Shown here: piece after piece, positions 26,061 to 34,713 of the stretch
Position numbering within the stretch: position 1 is the first letter of the stretch
Layout: the number at the start of each line of letters is the position of its first letter
Notes under the pieces: generated by a model
Database searches by the model: none
The model's input: the letters and a program-made list of their open reading frames with translations, nothing else
Told to the model about the DNA's origin: nothing
Program-made: the position numbers and the translations under genes
Source: Tsuneonella suprasediminis
Lineage (GTDB): Bacteria > Pseudomonadota > Alphaproteobacteria > Sphingomonadales > Sphingomonadaceae
Reading direction: 5' to 3'
DNA length: 64,000 nt
NCBI RefSeq assembly: GCF_003605755.1
Contig: NZ_RAHJ01000018.1
Location: 372,001-436,000 of the forward strand

Positions 26061-26362
26061 CGTCATTGCGAACGGAGTGACGCAATCCATGGACCGAGGG
26101 CGCAGCCCATCGCGTGTGTTGTGGCCGGGGAGAAGTGCGGGTCAGGGATTGCCACGTCGCCTTCGGCTCCTCGCAATGACGAGGGGAGGGGATACGCGTG
26201 ATAGTATTGGCCAAGCATCGGCAGTGCGGGCCCAAATCCACTCCGTGCCTTCGTGCCTTCGTGTGACAAGCCTCCGCCCGCCTCCCCTCCATCGCGGCGG
26301 TTGTGGCCGGGGCAAGGGCGGTCCCTGGATTGCCACGTCGCCTTCGGCTCCTCGCAATGACG
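26061..26362. repeat. 302-bp duplicated unit, copy 2
   Basis: Direct repeat of 25515-25816, same length. The first 121 bases (26061-26181) form the second palindromic element, with ends CGTCATTGCG and CGCAATGACG; the last 40 bases hold another half-element ending in CGCAATGACG. Confidence 0.8.
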
Positions 26363-26401
26363 AAGGCGGGACGGTCGGGTGACGCGGTGTTCGGGCCTGC
26401 G

Positions 26402-26929
26402 TTAGCTGAGTCCTGCGCCGACCCCGGTGATCGTGCCTGACGCGTCCCGCCTGCCTCCGGGCTTCGCGCTGTCGGCTCGCGTCTCGCGTTCGGTCGCCAT
26501 ATTCTCGGCGCTCGATGCGGTGCAGTATTCCTTTAGAAAGCGGGTGACCGTTGCCAGATCGTCATCCGAAAAGCGATCGATCACGCTTTGCCCCTGCGCG
26601 ATGGTCGAAAGGTAGGGGCGGAGGAACTCTTCGATTTTGTCGTCCCTCAGCGAAATCCATACTTTGCGGCGATCCTGCCGGTCGACTGTGCGTTCGACCA
26701 GATCGTTGGCTTGCAGGCGCTTGACCAGCGCAGTCACCGATCCGCTGGTCAGCGCGAGGGCGCGGCCCAGGTCGCCTGCTGTCATCGGGCCGGACAGGTA
26801 AAGCTGTTCGATGGCGCGCACTTCGGTCGTTCCCAGGTCGAAGTGGCGCGCAACCATCACCGCCTTTTCAAGCAGTTGAGACGCCAGCTCGCGCGTCAGG
26901 CGCGCTATTTCCAGATGTGGCTCTAGCAT
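26402..26929 (-). CDS. MarR-family transcriptional regulator
   Basis: 175 aa. A winged helix-turn-helix of MarR type spans about residues 38-105: AIEQLYLSGPMTAGDLGRAL, LTSGSVTALVKRLQANDLVE and RTVDRQDRRKVWISL (the wing with its DRQDRR). The C-terminal 35 residues after FLKEYCTASSAE are polar and probably disordered. The gene lies downstream of tolC on the same strand after 119 bases and has its own palindromic site upstream, so it may regulate the efflux operon or itself. Confidence 0.88.
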   Translation of the reverse strand: MLEPHLEIARLTRELASQLLEKAVMVARHFDLGTTEVRAIEQLYLSGPMTAGDLGRALALTSGSVTALVKRLQANDLVERTVDRQDRRKVWISLRDDKIEEFLRPYLSTIAQGQSVIDRFSDDDLATVTRFLKEYCTASSAENMATERETRADSAKPGGRRDASGTITGVGAGLS

Positions 26930-26963
26930 TGACCGGTCATGCGAAATTGTCCTCCCGCTAACC

Positions 26964-26983
26964 GATTAATGTAATTGTTAATC
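26964..26983. promoter_or_regulatory. Candidate MarR operator
   Basis: GATTAA-N8-TTAATC inverted repeat in an AT-rich stretch 35 bases upstream of the marR ATG. MarR proteins usually bind such 16-20 bp palindromes in their own promoters. Confidence 0.5.
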
Positions 26984-27048
26984 CGTGAAAAGAGCGGGCG
27001 GCCAATTAATCAAAAGCCTGATTTATCGCACCAATGCGGTGGCGGGGG

Positions 27049-28347
27049 TTACTGCTGCTCCATCCCGGTGACGCTGCGAAGGGTATAGGCGGCGGTCAGC
27101 AACTGGCCTTGCGCCGCGATCCGGGCGGATTCGGCAGACAGCGCCTCGCGCGTGGCGTCGAGCAGGGCGAGTTGCGGCTTGGCCCCAGCTTTCACTTCCA
27201 GACGGGTGCCGCGCAGCGCCTCTTGCGTGGCGGTGGCGCGCTTTTCCGCGGCGGCGAGCATCGCGCGGGCCGATTGCACGGCCTCGAAGCCCTGCACGGC
27301 CTGTATCCGCACCCCTTGCTCGGCCAGCCGCGCATCGGCGGCGGCGGCGCGGGCTTCGGCCTCTGCCTTGTCGACTTTGGCCCCGACTCTGCCGCCGGTG
27401 AAGAATTTCCACTCCCCGCGCAGGCCCACGCTGGCGCTGTCGGCGGCGTATCCGGGGAAGAACTGGTCGCGCACGCTGGACGCTTCGGCATAGGCGCCGA
27501 CTGTCGGCATTCGCTCTGCTTTGGCGGCGCGGACTCCGGCACCGGCCATGTCGGCGGCCTTGCGTGCCTGCGCCACTTGCGGGTTGTCCGCTGCGGCGAG
27601 CGTGGCGGCCTGTTCGGCACTGGCGGGCACCACCGGCGGCGGGGGCAGCGCGGTGTCGGGCGCGATCGGGCGCCCGGCCAGCGCGCTCAGCCGGGCCTGC
27701 GCTTCGTTCAGCGCGCCTTTTGCCCCGGCGCGGCCTGCCTCCGCCTCTGCCAGACGCGCCTCTGCCTGTGCGACATCGGTCGAGGTGGCGGAGCCGACTT
27801 TGAACATCAGCTGCGAATGCCGCACCGCTTCCTGCAAAGTATCGATCATCGCGCCATAGCTGGCGACCTGCTGCTGCGCCGCGAGCGCCTGCGTGTAGGC
27901 GGCGATTACCTGCAACCGCAGGTTGAGCGCAGCGGCATCGGCACCGATCGCGGCCATTTCGCGCCCGGCCTGCGCCTGTGCCACCGCAGCCCCGATCCGC
28001 CCGCCAGTGAACAGTGGCATTTCCGCCCCCACTTGCGCCACGCGGGGGGTGACGTTTTCCGCCTGCAAGCCGAAGAACCCGCGCGGATCGATCCGGCCAT
28101 AGCCGATCTGCCCCTGCACACTGGCGCTGGGATTCCGCTCTGCCCGCGCCTGCGCCACAGCGGCATCGGCGGCATCGGCGCGGGCCTGCGCCGCCTCTAT
28201 CGCAGGCGAATGCGCCAGCGCGGCAGCCAGCGTTTCATCCAGCGTTTCAGCAGCGACGGGGGTCGCGAGCGCAGCGGATGCCAGCGCGACGGCCAGCGCG
28301 ACCGAAGGCAGTGCGGCAGAAGGGGAGCGGGGGAAAACGATACGCAT
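27049..28347 (-). CDS. TolC-family outer-membrane efflux protein
   Basis: 432 aa with a signal peptide (ALPSVALAVALASAALATPV, cleavage after VAA). Two tandem OEP domains are rich in long Ala/Gln/Glu coiled-coil helices (AAQARADAADAAVAQARAER in the first; EAEARAAAADARLAEQGVRI and AMLAAAEKRATATQEALRG in the second). It forms the outer-membrane channel of a tripartite pump. It is on the same strand as the DUF2892 and SQR-like genes, while the matching MFP and RND genes are transcribed divergently 2 kb away. The pump parts are thus split over the two arms of one regulated region. Confidence 0.9.
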   Translation of the reverse strand: MRIVFPRSPSAALPSVALAVALASAALATPVAAETLDETLAAALAHSPAIEAAQARADAADAAVAQARAERNPSASVQGQIGYGRIDPRGFFGLQAENVTPRVAQVGAEMPLFTGGRIGAAVAQAQAGREMAAIGADAAALNLRLQVIAAYTQALAAQQQVASYGAMIDTLQEAVRHSQLMFKVGSATSTDVAQAEARLAEAEAGRAGAKGALNEAQARLSALAGRPIAPDTALPPPPVVPASAEQAATLAAADNPQVAQARKAADMAGAGVRAAKAERMPTVGAYAEASSVRDQFFPGYAADSASVGLRGEWKFFTGGRVGAKVDKAEAEARAAAADARLAEQGVRIQAVQGFEAVQSARAMLAAAEKRATATQEALRGTRLEVKAGAKPQLALLDATREALSAESARIAAQGQLLTAAYTLRSVTGMEQQ

Positions 28348-28384
28348 CGGTTCTCTCAGCTAAGGGCGATCAGCGGCCAGGCGA

Positions 28385-28588
28385 TCAGCGAAAGGCGCAG
28401 CCCGGTGCCACACCCAGACGGCGGAAAATCATCGCCGCGGGGCAGAATCCGGTCACGCTCGCCTGCAACATGTTCAGCCCGGCAAAGATCGTCAGCGCGA
28501 TCCAGTATGGGTGGACAGTGACCGACAGGATCGATCCCGCCAGCACGACAATCGCGGCAAAGGCCAGCACGGCACGGTCGAGGTTCAT
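28385..28588 (-). CDS. DUF2892 small membrane protein
   Basis: 67 aa with two hydrophobic helices (AVLAFAAIVVLAGSILSV and PYWIALTIFAGLNMLQASV) followed by the family signature GFCPAAMIFRRLG. DUF2892 (the membrane part of YgaP-like proteins) is often found with rhodaneses and sulfide-handling enzymes; its biochemical role is not established. It lies 24 bases downstream of the SQR-like gene and 37 bases before tolC. A second DUF2892 protein is encoded at 38042 in the same functional region. Confidence 0.88.
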   Translation of the reverse strand: MNLDRAVLAFAAIVVLAGSILSVTVHPYWIALTIFAGLNMLQASVTGFCPAAMIFRRLGVAPGCAFR

Positions 28589-28612
28589 CGCAACATCTCC
28601 TTCAACACGAGG

Positions 28613-29896
28613 TCAGTCCATCGTCAGTTTCTTGATCCCCAGCACATGCAGCGCGAGCTTTTCATAGAACGGCTCGCTCTCACCCTTGCGGATCTTGCGG
28701 AGGAAATATTTTTCGAAGCCGATCTTCGCCAGATGGACCCATTTCCCTTCGGATGCCCAGTTGGTGTTGCGCGGCGGGATCTGCGGCTTGGCGACGAAGG
28801 CCACCCCGCCATCCCCGAAATCGGCCAGACAGATCGCGTTCCAGCTCGCCTCGTGCGTCGGTTCCTGCCCGTCGAGAATTTCCTTCAGGTTCTGCGCGAT
28901 GGCGGTGACCATGCTTTCGATCATAAAGCCGGTCTTGGGCACGCCCACCGGCACCGGGGTCGGCCCGGTCGGCGGGATCGCGATGCACACGCCCAGCCCG
29001 AAGACATTGCTGTATTTCGGATTGCGCTGATGTTCGTCCACCAGCACGAAACCGCGCGGGTTGACCAGCCCGTCCAGCCCCATCAGCGCGGGGATGCCGC
29101 GGAACGGCGGCATCAGCATGCACCACCCGAAATCGAGATCGTGGCGCTTCTTCTCGCTGCCGTCTTCGTTCACTTCGGTGATGTGGATCGTGCCGGGTTC
29201 GACACTGTCCACTTTCGCATTGGTGACCCATTTGATGTGCCGGTCGCGCATTTCGCTTTCCAGCAAGCCCTTGGTATCGCCCACGCCGTCCAGCCCGAGG
29301 TGCCCGATATAGGGTTCGGGGGTGACGAACGTCATTGGCACTTTGTGGCGAATGCCGCGCTTCTTCAGCTCGGTATCGAGGATCATCGCCATTTCGTAGG
29401 CCGGGCCATAGCAACTGGCCCCCTGCGCCGCGCCGACCACAACCGGGCGCGGGTTGGCGCAAAGCTCTTCGAACCGTGCACGCGCCTGCTGTGCACTGGC
29501 GGTTTCGCAGATCGACACAGTGTTGCGATCCGGGCCGAAGCCGTCGATTTCATCCCACGCCAGATCGGGGCCGGTGGCAATCACCAGATAATCATAATCG
29601 ATATATGAGTCATCGTTCAGCTCGATCCGGTTATTCACCGGGTCCACCTTGCGCGCGCCCGTGCCGGTGAAGGCGATACCGTGTTTTTCCATCACCGGCG
29701 GCAAATGCACCTGCAGCGCCTCCGGCTCCCGCCAGCCCACGGCGACCCACGGATTCGACGGTACGAACCAGTAATCGTCGCCTTTGTTGACGACCGATAC
29801 GCGCGCCTTGCCCCGCGTGGCGCTGGCGATCTCGTAAGCGGCGATCGTGCCGCCCAGACCGGCGCCCAGGACAACGATATGGGGTTGGGACATCAT
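28613..29896 (-). CDS. SQR-like FAD-dependent oxidoreductase
   Basis: 427-aa flavoprotein of the sulfide:quinone oxidoreductase/flavocytochrome c family. The FAD Rossmann motif is VVLGAGLGGTIAAYEIA at the N-terminus; YLVIATGPDLAW and the second nucleotide/FAD block FGLGVCIAIPP follow. Cysteines that could form the redox and sulfur-binding set occur in SICETAS, GASCYGPAYE, GWCML and GVCIA. The C-terminus is amphipathic, as in peripheral membrane SQRs. It would oxidise sulfide and pass electrons to quinone. Start: the first of two adjacent ATGs after GAGAGGA. Divergent from rhodanese across an operator-bearing promoter. Confidence 0.82.
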   Translation of the reverse strand: MMSQPHIVVLGAGLGGTIAAYEIASATRGKARVSVVNKGDDYWFVPSNPWVAVGWREPEALQVHLPPVMEKHGIAFTGTGARKVDPVNNRIELNDDSYIDYDYLVIATGPDLAWDEIDGFGPDRNTVSICETASAQQARARFEELCANPRPVVVGAAQGASCYGPAYEMAMILDTELKKRGIRHKVPMTFVTPEPYIGHLGLDGVGDTKGLLESEMRDRHIKWVTNAKVDSVEPGTIHITEVNEDGSEKKRHDLDFGWCMLMPPFRGIPALMGLDGLVNPRGFVLVDEHQRNPKYSNVFGLGVCIAIPPTGPTPVPVGVPKTGFMIESMVTAIAQNLKEILDGQEPTHEASWNAICLADFGDGGVAFVAKPQIPPRNTNWASEGKWVHLAKIGFEKYFLRKIRKGESEPFYEKLALHVLGIKKLTMD

Positions 29897-29920
29897 CGAA
29901 TCCTCTCTTGCGATTACGGG

Positions 29921-29950
29921 TTGACGGATAAAACATATACACGATATATG
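29921..29950 (+). promoter_or_regulatory. Promoter with ArsR-type operator, rhodanese/SQR region
   Basis: TTGACG (29921-29926) as -35 and TATATG (29945-29950) as -10 with 18 bases between. Overlapping the spacer and the -10 is a perfect inverted repeat CATATA-CACGA-TATATG (29934-29950). The 13-mer ACATATACACGAT recurs with one change at 37007. The position suits repression of the rhodanese-MFP-RND operon and probably of the divergent SQR operon. Confidence 0.65.
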
Positions 29951-29976
29951 CAAATCAATAATCGAAAGGATCGAAA

Positions 29977-30306
29977 ATGTTCGGTTTCGGCAAAAAATCT
30001 CCCGTCCGCGAAGTGTCTGCGGGCGAACTGCACACGATGGTCTCCAATGGTCAGGCGGTGGTGGTCGATGTGCGCGAACCCGGCGAATTCGCGGGCGGGC
30101 ACATTCCCGGCGCGATCAATCTGCCGCTGTCGCAATTCGATCCCGCGCAACTGCCCGCTGCGGAAGGCAAGACCGTGGTGCTCAACTGCGCGGGCGGGGT
30201 TCGTTCGGCCAAAGCGCTGGCGAAATGTTCGGATGTGCCGGTCGACACCCACCTTGCCGGTGGCATGGGCGCATGGAACAGTGCAGGCCTACCGGTCGAG
30301 AAATAA
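29977..30306 (+). CDS. Rhodanese-domain sulfurtransferase
   Basis: 109 aa, a single rhodanese domain without signal peptide. Family motifs are VVVDVREPGEFAGGHIPGAI (substrate-binding acid region) and VLNCAGGVRSAKAL, with the catalytic cysteine in the active-site loop CAGGVRS. It would transfer persulfide sulfur, consistent with its place next to the SQR-like gene. Start ATG has GAAAGGA before it. It is followed after 25 bases by the periplasmic adaptor gene of an RND pump, and the three genes seem to form one operon. Confidence 0.9.
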   Translation: MFGFGKKSPVREVSAGELHTMVSNGQAVVVDVREPGEFAGGHIPGAINLPLSQFDPAQLPAAEGKTVVLNCAGGVRSAKALAKCSDVPVDTHLAGGMGAWNSAGLPVEK

Positions 30307-30331
30307 GGCCAAAAACGAAATGAGGGCAACG

Positions 30332-31387
30332 ATGCGGGCAACGGCACTGATCCTTGCACTGGGCGGCAGTCTGGCGCTGGCGGCATGTGGCGACAGCGAA
30401 GTGGCGCAGGCACCGGCGAAAACGGCGGCCAGCGGCCCCGTGCTGGTGGTGCGTCAGGCCGAAGTGCCCAACTGGACAGCAGTGAGCGCGGAAGTCGCCA
30501 CTGTCGATCAGGCGCAAGTCATGGCCCGCATCCCCGGCATCCTCACCGCACTTTCCGTGAAGGAAGGCGATTATGTGAAGCGCGGGCAGGCGATTGGCCG
30601 TGTGGTCGATAGCCAGCTTGGCTATCAGTCGGGGGCCTATGGTGCGCAGGCCGCCGCGGCGCAGGCGCAGGCGGCACAGGCGCAGGCGGAGCTGTCGCGC
30701 ACCCGATACCTTTATGAAAACGGCGTCTATGCCAAGGCGCGACTGGAACAGGCGCAGGCGGCCGCCGCTGCCGCGCAGGCGCAGGTCCGCGCTGCGCGTG
30801 AACAGCAGAAAGCGGTGGGCGCGGTGGCCGGGCAGGGCGCATTGATCGCCCCTGCCAGTGGCCGTGTGCTGGCGGCAGACGTGCCCGCCGGATCGGCGGT
30901 CGCCCCTGGAATGGTGATCGCCACGATCACCTCCGGCCCGGTGGTCCTGCGGCTCGATCTGCCTGAATCGCTGGCGGCGAAGGTTCATCCCGGCTCTGCC
31001 GTGCGGGTCACTACCGATGACGGGACCGAGCGGACCGGCACGATTGCGCGGGTCTATCCCTCGGTCGCGGCGGGGCAGGTGCGCGCCGATGCCGATGTGC
31101 CGGGGCTGGATGCCGCGCTGATCGGGCGGCGGGTGGCCGCGCAGGTCGATGGCGGATCGCGCAAGGGGCTGATCGTGCCCGCCGATTATGTCGTCACCCG
31201 CTTTGGCGTCGATTACGTGACGGTTAAGCCGAAACAGGGTGAAGCCGCCGCTGTACCGGTGCAGACCGCACCGGCGGGCGAAGCGGGCAAAGTCGAAATC
31301 CTCTCCGGCGTGTCGGCGGGCGATATGCTGGTGAAGCCCGCTGCCAAAAGCGGTGCCCCAACGAAAGGCGGGGCGGCGCAGAAATGA
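30332..31387 (+). CDS. RND efflux periplasmic adaptor lipoprotein
   Basis: 351-aa membrane-fusion protein. A lipoprotein signal has lipobox LAAC (near residue 18). A barrel-sandwich hybrid domain (ARIPGILTALSVKEGDYVKR and GALIAPASGRVLAADVPAGS) flanks an alpha-hairpin rich in Ala/Gln (about 110-165). A beta-barrel and membrane-proximal part follow. It links the inner-membrane RND pump to the TolC channel. I chose the second of two close ATGs because of GAGGG before it. The stop overlaps the start of the pump gene. Confidence 0.92.
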   Translation: MRATALILALGGSLALAACGDSEVAQAPAKTAASGPVLVVRQAEVPNWTAVSAEVATVDQAQVMARIPGILTALSVKEGDYVKRGQAIGRVVDSQLGYQSGAYGAQAAAAQAQAAQAQAELSRTRYLYENGVYAKARLEQAQAAAAAAQAQVRAAREQQKAVGAVAGQGALIAPASGRVLAADVPAGSAVAPGMVIATITSGPVVLRLDLPESLAAKVHPGSAVRVTTDDGTERTGTIARVYPSVAAGQVRADADVPGLDAALIGRRVAAQVDGGSRKGLIVPADYVVTRFGVDYVTVKPKQGEAAAVPVQTAPAGEAGKVEILSGVSAGDMLVKPAAKSGAPTKGGAAQK

Positions 31388-34300
31388 GCGGTGAAGCGGT
31401 GAACCTGGGCATTTCCGGGCGGCTGACGCGGGCGACGATCCAGTCTCCGCTCACGCCGCTGCTGCTGCTGGCTGCGATCCTCGTCGGCCTGATCGCGACG
31501 ATGACGATCCCGCGCGAGGAAGAGCCGCAGATCAAAGTGCCGATGGTCGATATCCGTGTCGCCGCGCCCGGCCTGTCGGCCAGCGATGCGGTGGAACTGG
31601 TGGGAAAGCCGCTGGAAACCATCGTCAAATCGATCGACGGGGTGGAACACGTCTATACTCAGGCGGAAGATAACGGGGTGATGGTCACTGCCCGCTTCCT
31701 CGTCGGGTCGGACCCGGAAGACGCCGCGGTGCGGGTCAACGAGAAGATACAGGCCAATATCGACCGCATCCCCGTGGGCATCCCGCCGCCGCAGATCACT
31801 GTGCGCGGGATCAACGATGTGCCGATTGTCGTGCTGACGCTGACGCCCAAACCCGGTGCGCCCGGTAACTGGAGCGATCAGTCGCTCTATGAACTGGCCG
31901 ACCGGCTCAAGACCGAAATCGCCAAAGTGGGCGATGTCGGCCTCACCTTCGTCGTCGGCGGGCAACAGCAGGCGATCCGTATCGTCCCCGATCCGGCGAA
32001 GCTGGCCGCGCATCAGGTGCCGCTCAATGCCGTGATCGATGCCGCCAGTCAGGCCAACCGTTCGTTCCCCACTGGCACTGTGCGCGAAAACGGGCGGGCG
32101 GCCACGGTGGTGGTGGGCCAGACGGTGTCGGGCGCGCAGGAAGTGGGCAATCTGCAAGTCCGCTCTGTCACCGGCGCGCCGGTATATCTGCGCGATGTCG
32201 CGACCGTTACCGAAGGGGCGACACAGGATCAGGCCCGCGTGTGGGACTGGTCGGGCGATGGCAAGGATGGCGCGTGGAACACGGCACCGGCGGTGAGTCT
32301 GGCGGTGGCCAAGCGGGCCGGGGCCAATGCCGTGACGGTGTCCGAAAATGTCGTCGAGCGGGTGCACGAACTCGAAGGGTCGCTGATACCCGAAAGCGTG
32401 AACGTGCAGGTCACCCGCAATTACGGCGAAACCGCGAACGAGAAAGCGAACGAGCTGCTGTTCCATCTCGCGCTGGCAACAGTGTCGATCGTGCTGCTGA
32501 TCGGTTTCGCCATCGGCTGGCGCGAAGCGGGGGTGACAGCCATCGTGATCCCCACCACGATCCTGCTGACGATGTTCGCCAGCAATGTGATGGGATTTAC
32601 CATTAACCGGGTCAGCCTGTTCGCGTTGATCTTCTCCATCGGCATTCTGGTCGACGATGCGATCGTGATGATCGAAAACATCGCCCGCCACTGGGCCATG
32701 CCCGATGTCGGCACCGATGGCGGCCGCACCCGCCAGCAAGCCGCGATCGAAGCCGTGGCCGAAGTGGGCAACCCCACTATCGTCGCAACGCTGACTGTGG
32801 TCGCGGCGCTGCTGCCGATGCTGTTCGTGTCGGGCCTGATGGGGCCGTACATGGCGCCGATCCCGATCAACGCCAGCGCGGCAATGGTGTTCAGCTTTTT
32901 CGTGGCTGTGATCATCGCGCCGTGGCTGATGATCCGGTTTGCTCGCGCGACATTGGCCAATCACGGGCATGACGCGGGTCATCCCGATAAATTGGGGGCG
33001 CTTTATGGCAGATTCGCCGCCCGTGTGGTGAAAGACCGCAAGTCGGCACGAAATTTCCTTATATTTGTGGGGATTGCGACTCTCATATCGTGTTCAATGT
33101 TCTATCTTGAACTGGTCACGGTGAAGCTGCTGCCATTCGATAATAAGTCGGAAGTTCAACTGGTTGTGGACCTTCCCGAAGGCACCAGTCTGGAACAGAC
33201 CGGGCGCGTGCTGGAACAGGCGGCCACCGTCGCCCGGCAAATGCCCGAAGTGGTCAGTATGCAGGCCTATGCCGGGGCAAGCGCACCGTTTAATTTCAAC
33301 GGGTTGGTGCGGCATTACTTCCTGCGCGACCGCCCGTGGATGGGTGACGTGATGGTCACTCTGCTGCCCAAGGGGGATCGCTCCCGCTCCAGCCACGAAA
33401 TCGCTGTCGATATGCGTAAGCGTTTGGAAACAATCGCTTTACCGCCCGGTGGATCGATCAAGGTTGTCGAAACGCCACCCGGCCCGCCGGTTCTCGCCAC
33501 GCTGCTGGCCGAAATCTACGGCCCCGACGAAGCGAGCCGCCGCGCGACCGCTTTGCAGGTAGAAAAGATATTTAAATCAGTGCCTTTCATCGTCGATGTC
33601 GACAACAGCTTTGGCCAGCAGACCCCGCAATTGCGGCTGGTGGCGGACCGCGACCGGCTCGACCATTACGGCCTCTCCGAACGGCAGGTGTACGACAGTA
33701 TCGGTGCACTTATGGCTGATCAAACAGTGGGTTACGCCCCGCAAGGGCTGGGCCGTACTCCCCTGCCGATCCGCATCGGCCTCGACCAGTCGCAACGCAG
33801 CTGGAGCCAGTCGCTCGGCGCCACCCCGGTTGCCGCCGCGCAAGGCCCGATGGGACCGCAATTAATCCGTCTGGATCAAGTAGTTGACGCGCGCGAGAGC
33901 AAGGGCAGCGAAGCGCTGTTCCGCCGCGACGGACGCGGCGTGGCGATGGTCACCGCCGAACTTGCTGGCCGCTACGAAGCGCCGATTTACGGGATGCTGG
34001 CGGTGGACAAGGCCATCGATGAATTCGATTGGGCAGCGCATGGTCTTGAAAAACCAGAGATAAGTCTGAACGGCCAGCCAGCGAACGAACAGCAGACCAC
34101 ATTGCTGTGGGATGGCGAATGGGAAATTACCTGGGTCACCTTCCGCGATATGGGCGGCGCCTTTATGGTCGCTTTGCTGGGCATCTATGTGCTGGTTGTC
34201 GGGCAATTCCGCAACTTCAAGATTCCGCTGGTGATCCTCACTCCCATCCCGCTGACGCTGATTGGTATCGTATTGGGTCATATGCTTTTTTCCGCGCCAT

Positions 34301-34668
34301 TCACGGCCACCAGCATGATCGGTTTCATCGCGCTGGCGGGGATTATCGTTCGCAATTCGATCCTGCTGGTCGACTTTATCCGCCACGCCCGCAGCCCGGA
34401 CAGGTCGCTGCGCGACACGCTGCTGGAAGCGGGCATGATCCGCTTCAAACCGATTGTGCTGACTGCAGCGGCTGCGATGATCGGGGCGGCGGTGATCCTG
34501 ACGGACCCTATTTTTCAAGGGCTTGCGATCTCTCTCCTGTTCGGTCTGGCCAGTTCGACTCTGCTGACGGTGTTGGTTATCCCGGCGATCTACGTCGTGC
34601 TGCGCGATGATGGCCGTCCGCTCACCTTGTTCGATAAGCCGCAGGATGAAGAACCCGACGCCGCTTGA
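31384..34668 (+). CDS. RND-family efflux pump, inner-membrane subunit
   Basis: 1094-aa proton-driven transporter with AcrB/CusA-like architecture. It has a first helix (SPLTPLLLLAAILVGLIATM), a large periplasmic porter domain, a helix bundle with SIGILVDDAIVMIENIARHW (TM4 proton-relay region carrying the Asp pair), a second porter domain and a final bundle (ALAGIIVRNSILLVDFIRHA). Both halves of the internal duplication are complete. Substrate is not readable. Encoded directly after a rhodanese and an adaptor and controlled by a sulfide-type operator, it might export a sulfur-derived or thiol-stress compound. That is inference. Confidence 0.93.
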   Translation: MSGEAVNLGISGRLTRATIQSPLTPLLLLAAILVGLIATMTIPREEEPQIKVPMVDIRVAAPGLSASDAVELVGKPLETIVKSIDGVEHVYTQAEDNGVMVTARFLVGSDPEDAAVRVNEKIQANIDRIPVGIPPPQITVRGINDVPIVVLTLTPKPGAPGNWSDQSLYELADRLKTEIAKVGDVGLTFVVGGQQQAIRIVPDPAKLAAHQVPLNAVIDAASQANRSFPTGTVRENGRAATVVVGQTVSGAQEVGNLQVRSVTGAPVYLRDVATVTEGATQDQARVWDWSGDGKDGAWNTAPAVSLAVAKRAGANAVTVSENVVERVHELEGSLIPESVNVQVTRNYGETANEKANELLFHLALATVSIVLLIGFAIGWREAGVTAIVIPTTILLTMFASNVMGFTINRVSLFALIFSIGILVDDAIVMIENIARHWAMPDVGTDGGRTRQQAAIEAVAEVGNPTIVATLTVVAALLPMLFVSGLMGPYMAPIPINASAAMVFSFFVAVIIAPWLMIRFARATLANHGHDAGHPDKLGALYGRFAARVVKDRKSARNFLIFVGIATLISCSMFYLELVTVKLLPFDNKSEVQLVVDLPEGTSLEQTGRVLEQAATVARQMPEVVSMQAYAGASAPFNFNGLVRHYFLRDRPWMGDVMVTLLPKGDRSRSSHEIAVDMRKRLETIALPPGGSIKVVETPPGPPVLATLLAEIYGPDEASRRATALQVEKIFKSVPFIVDVDNSFGQQTPQLRLVADRDRLDHYGLSERQVYDSIGALMADQTVGYAPQGLGRTPLPIRIGLDQSQRSWSQSLGATPVAAAQGPMGPQLIRLDQVVDARESKGSEALFRRDGRGVAMVTAELAGRYEAPIYGMLAVDKAIDEFDWAAHGLEKPEISLNGQPANEQQTTLLWDGEWEITWVTFRDMGGAFMVALLGIYVLVVGQFRNFKIPLVILTPIPLTLIGIVLGHMLFSAPFTATSMIGFIALAGIIVRNSILLVDFIRHARSPDRSLRDTLLEAGMIRFKPIVLTAAAAMIGAAVILTDPIFQGLAISLLFGLASSTLLTVLVIPAIYVVLRDDGRPLTLFDKPQDEEPDAA

Positions 34669-34713
34669 CCGAACGCAATGACCGGATAGCGAAGCGGCGC
34701 GATCACTTGCCGC

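Larger units (their letters stand above)
25448..26401. repeat. Non-coding repeat-rich intergenic region
   Basis: 954 bases without a believable gene between the acyl-CoA dehydrogenase and marR genes. It is made of two copies of a 302-bp unit, each containing palindromic elements with CGTCATTGCGA ends, and a central part with two GC-rich hairpins. Open frames in it are by-products of the repeats: the same peptides recur in several frames on both strands. Confidence 0.8.

Noticed and set aside
25517-26382. Several overlapping open frames of 70-210 codons on both strands
   Set aside because: They arise from the duplicated repeat unit; the same peptides recur in each copy and in several frames, without ribosome sites.
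27034-28521. 495-codon open frame on the plus strand
   Set aside because: Antisense to tolC, which has a signal peptide and coiled-coil domains; no ribosome site or recognisable domain.
31213-32982. 589-codon open frame on the minus strand
   Set aside because: Antisense to the RND pump gene; very rich in His, Arg and Asp, as expected for a shadow frame.
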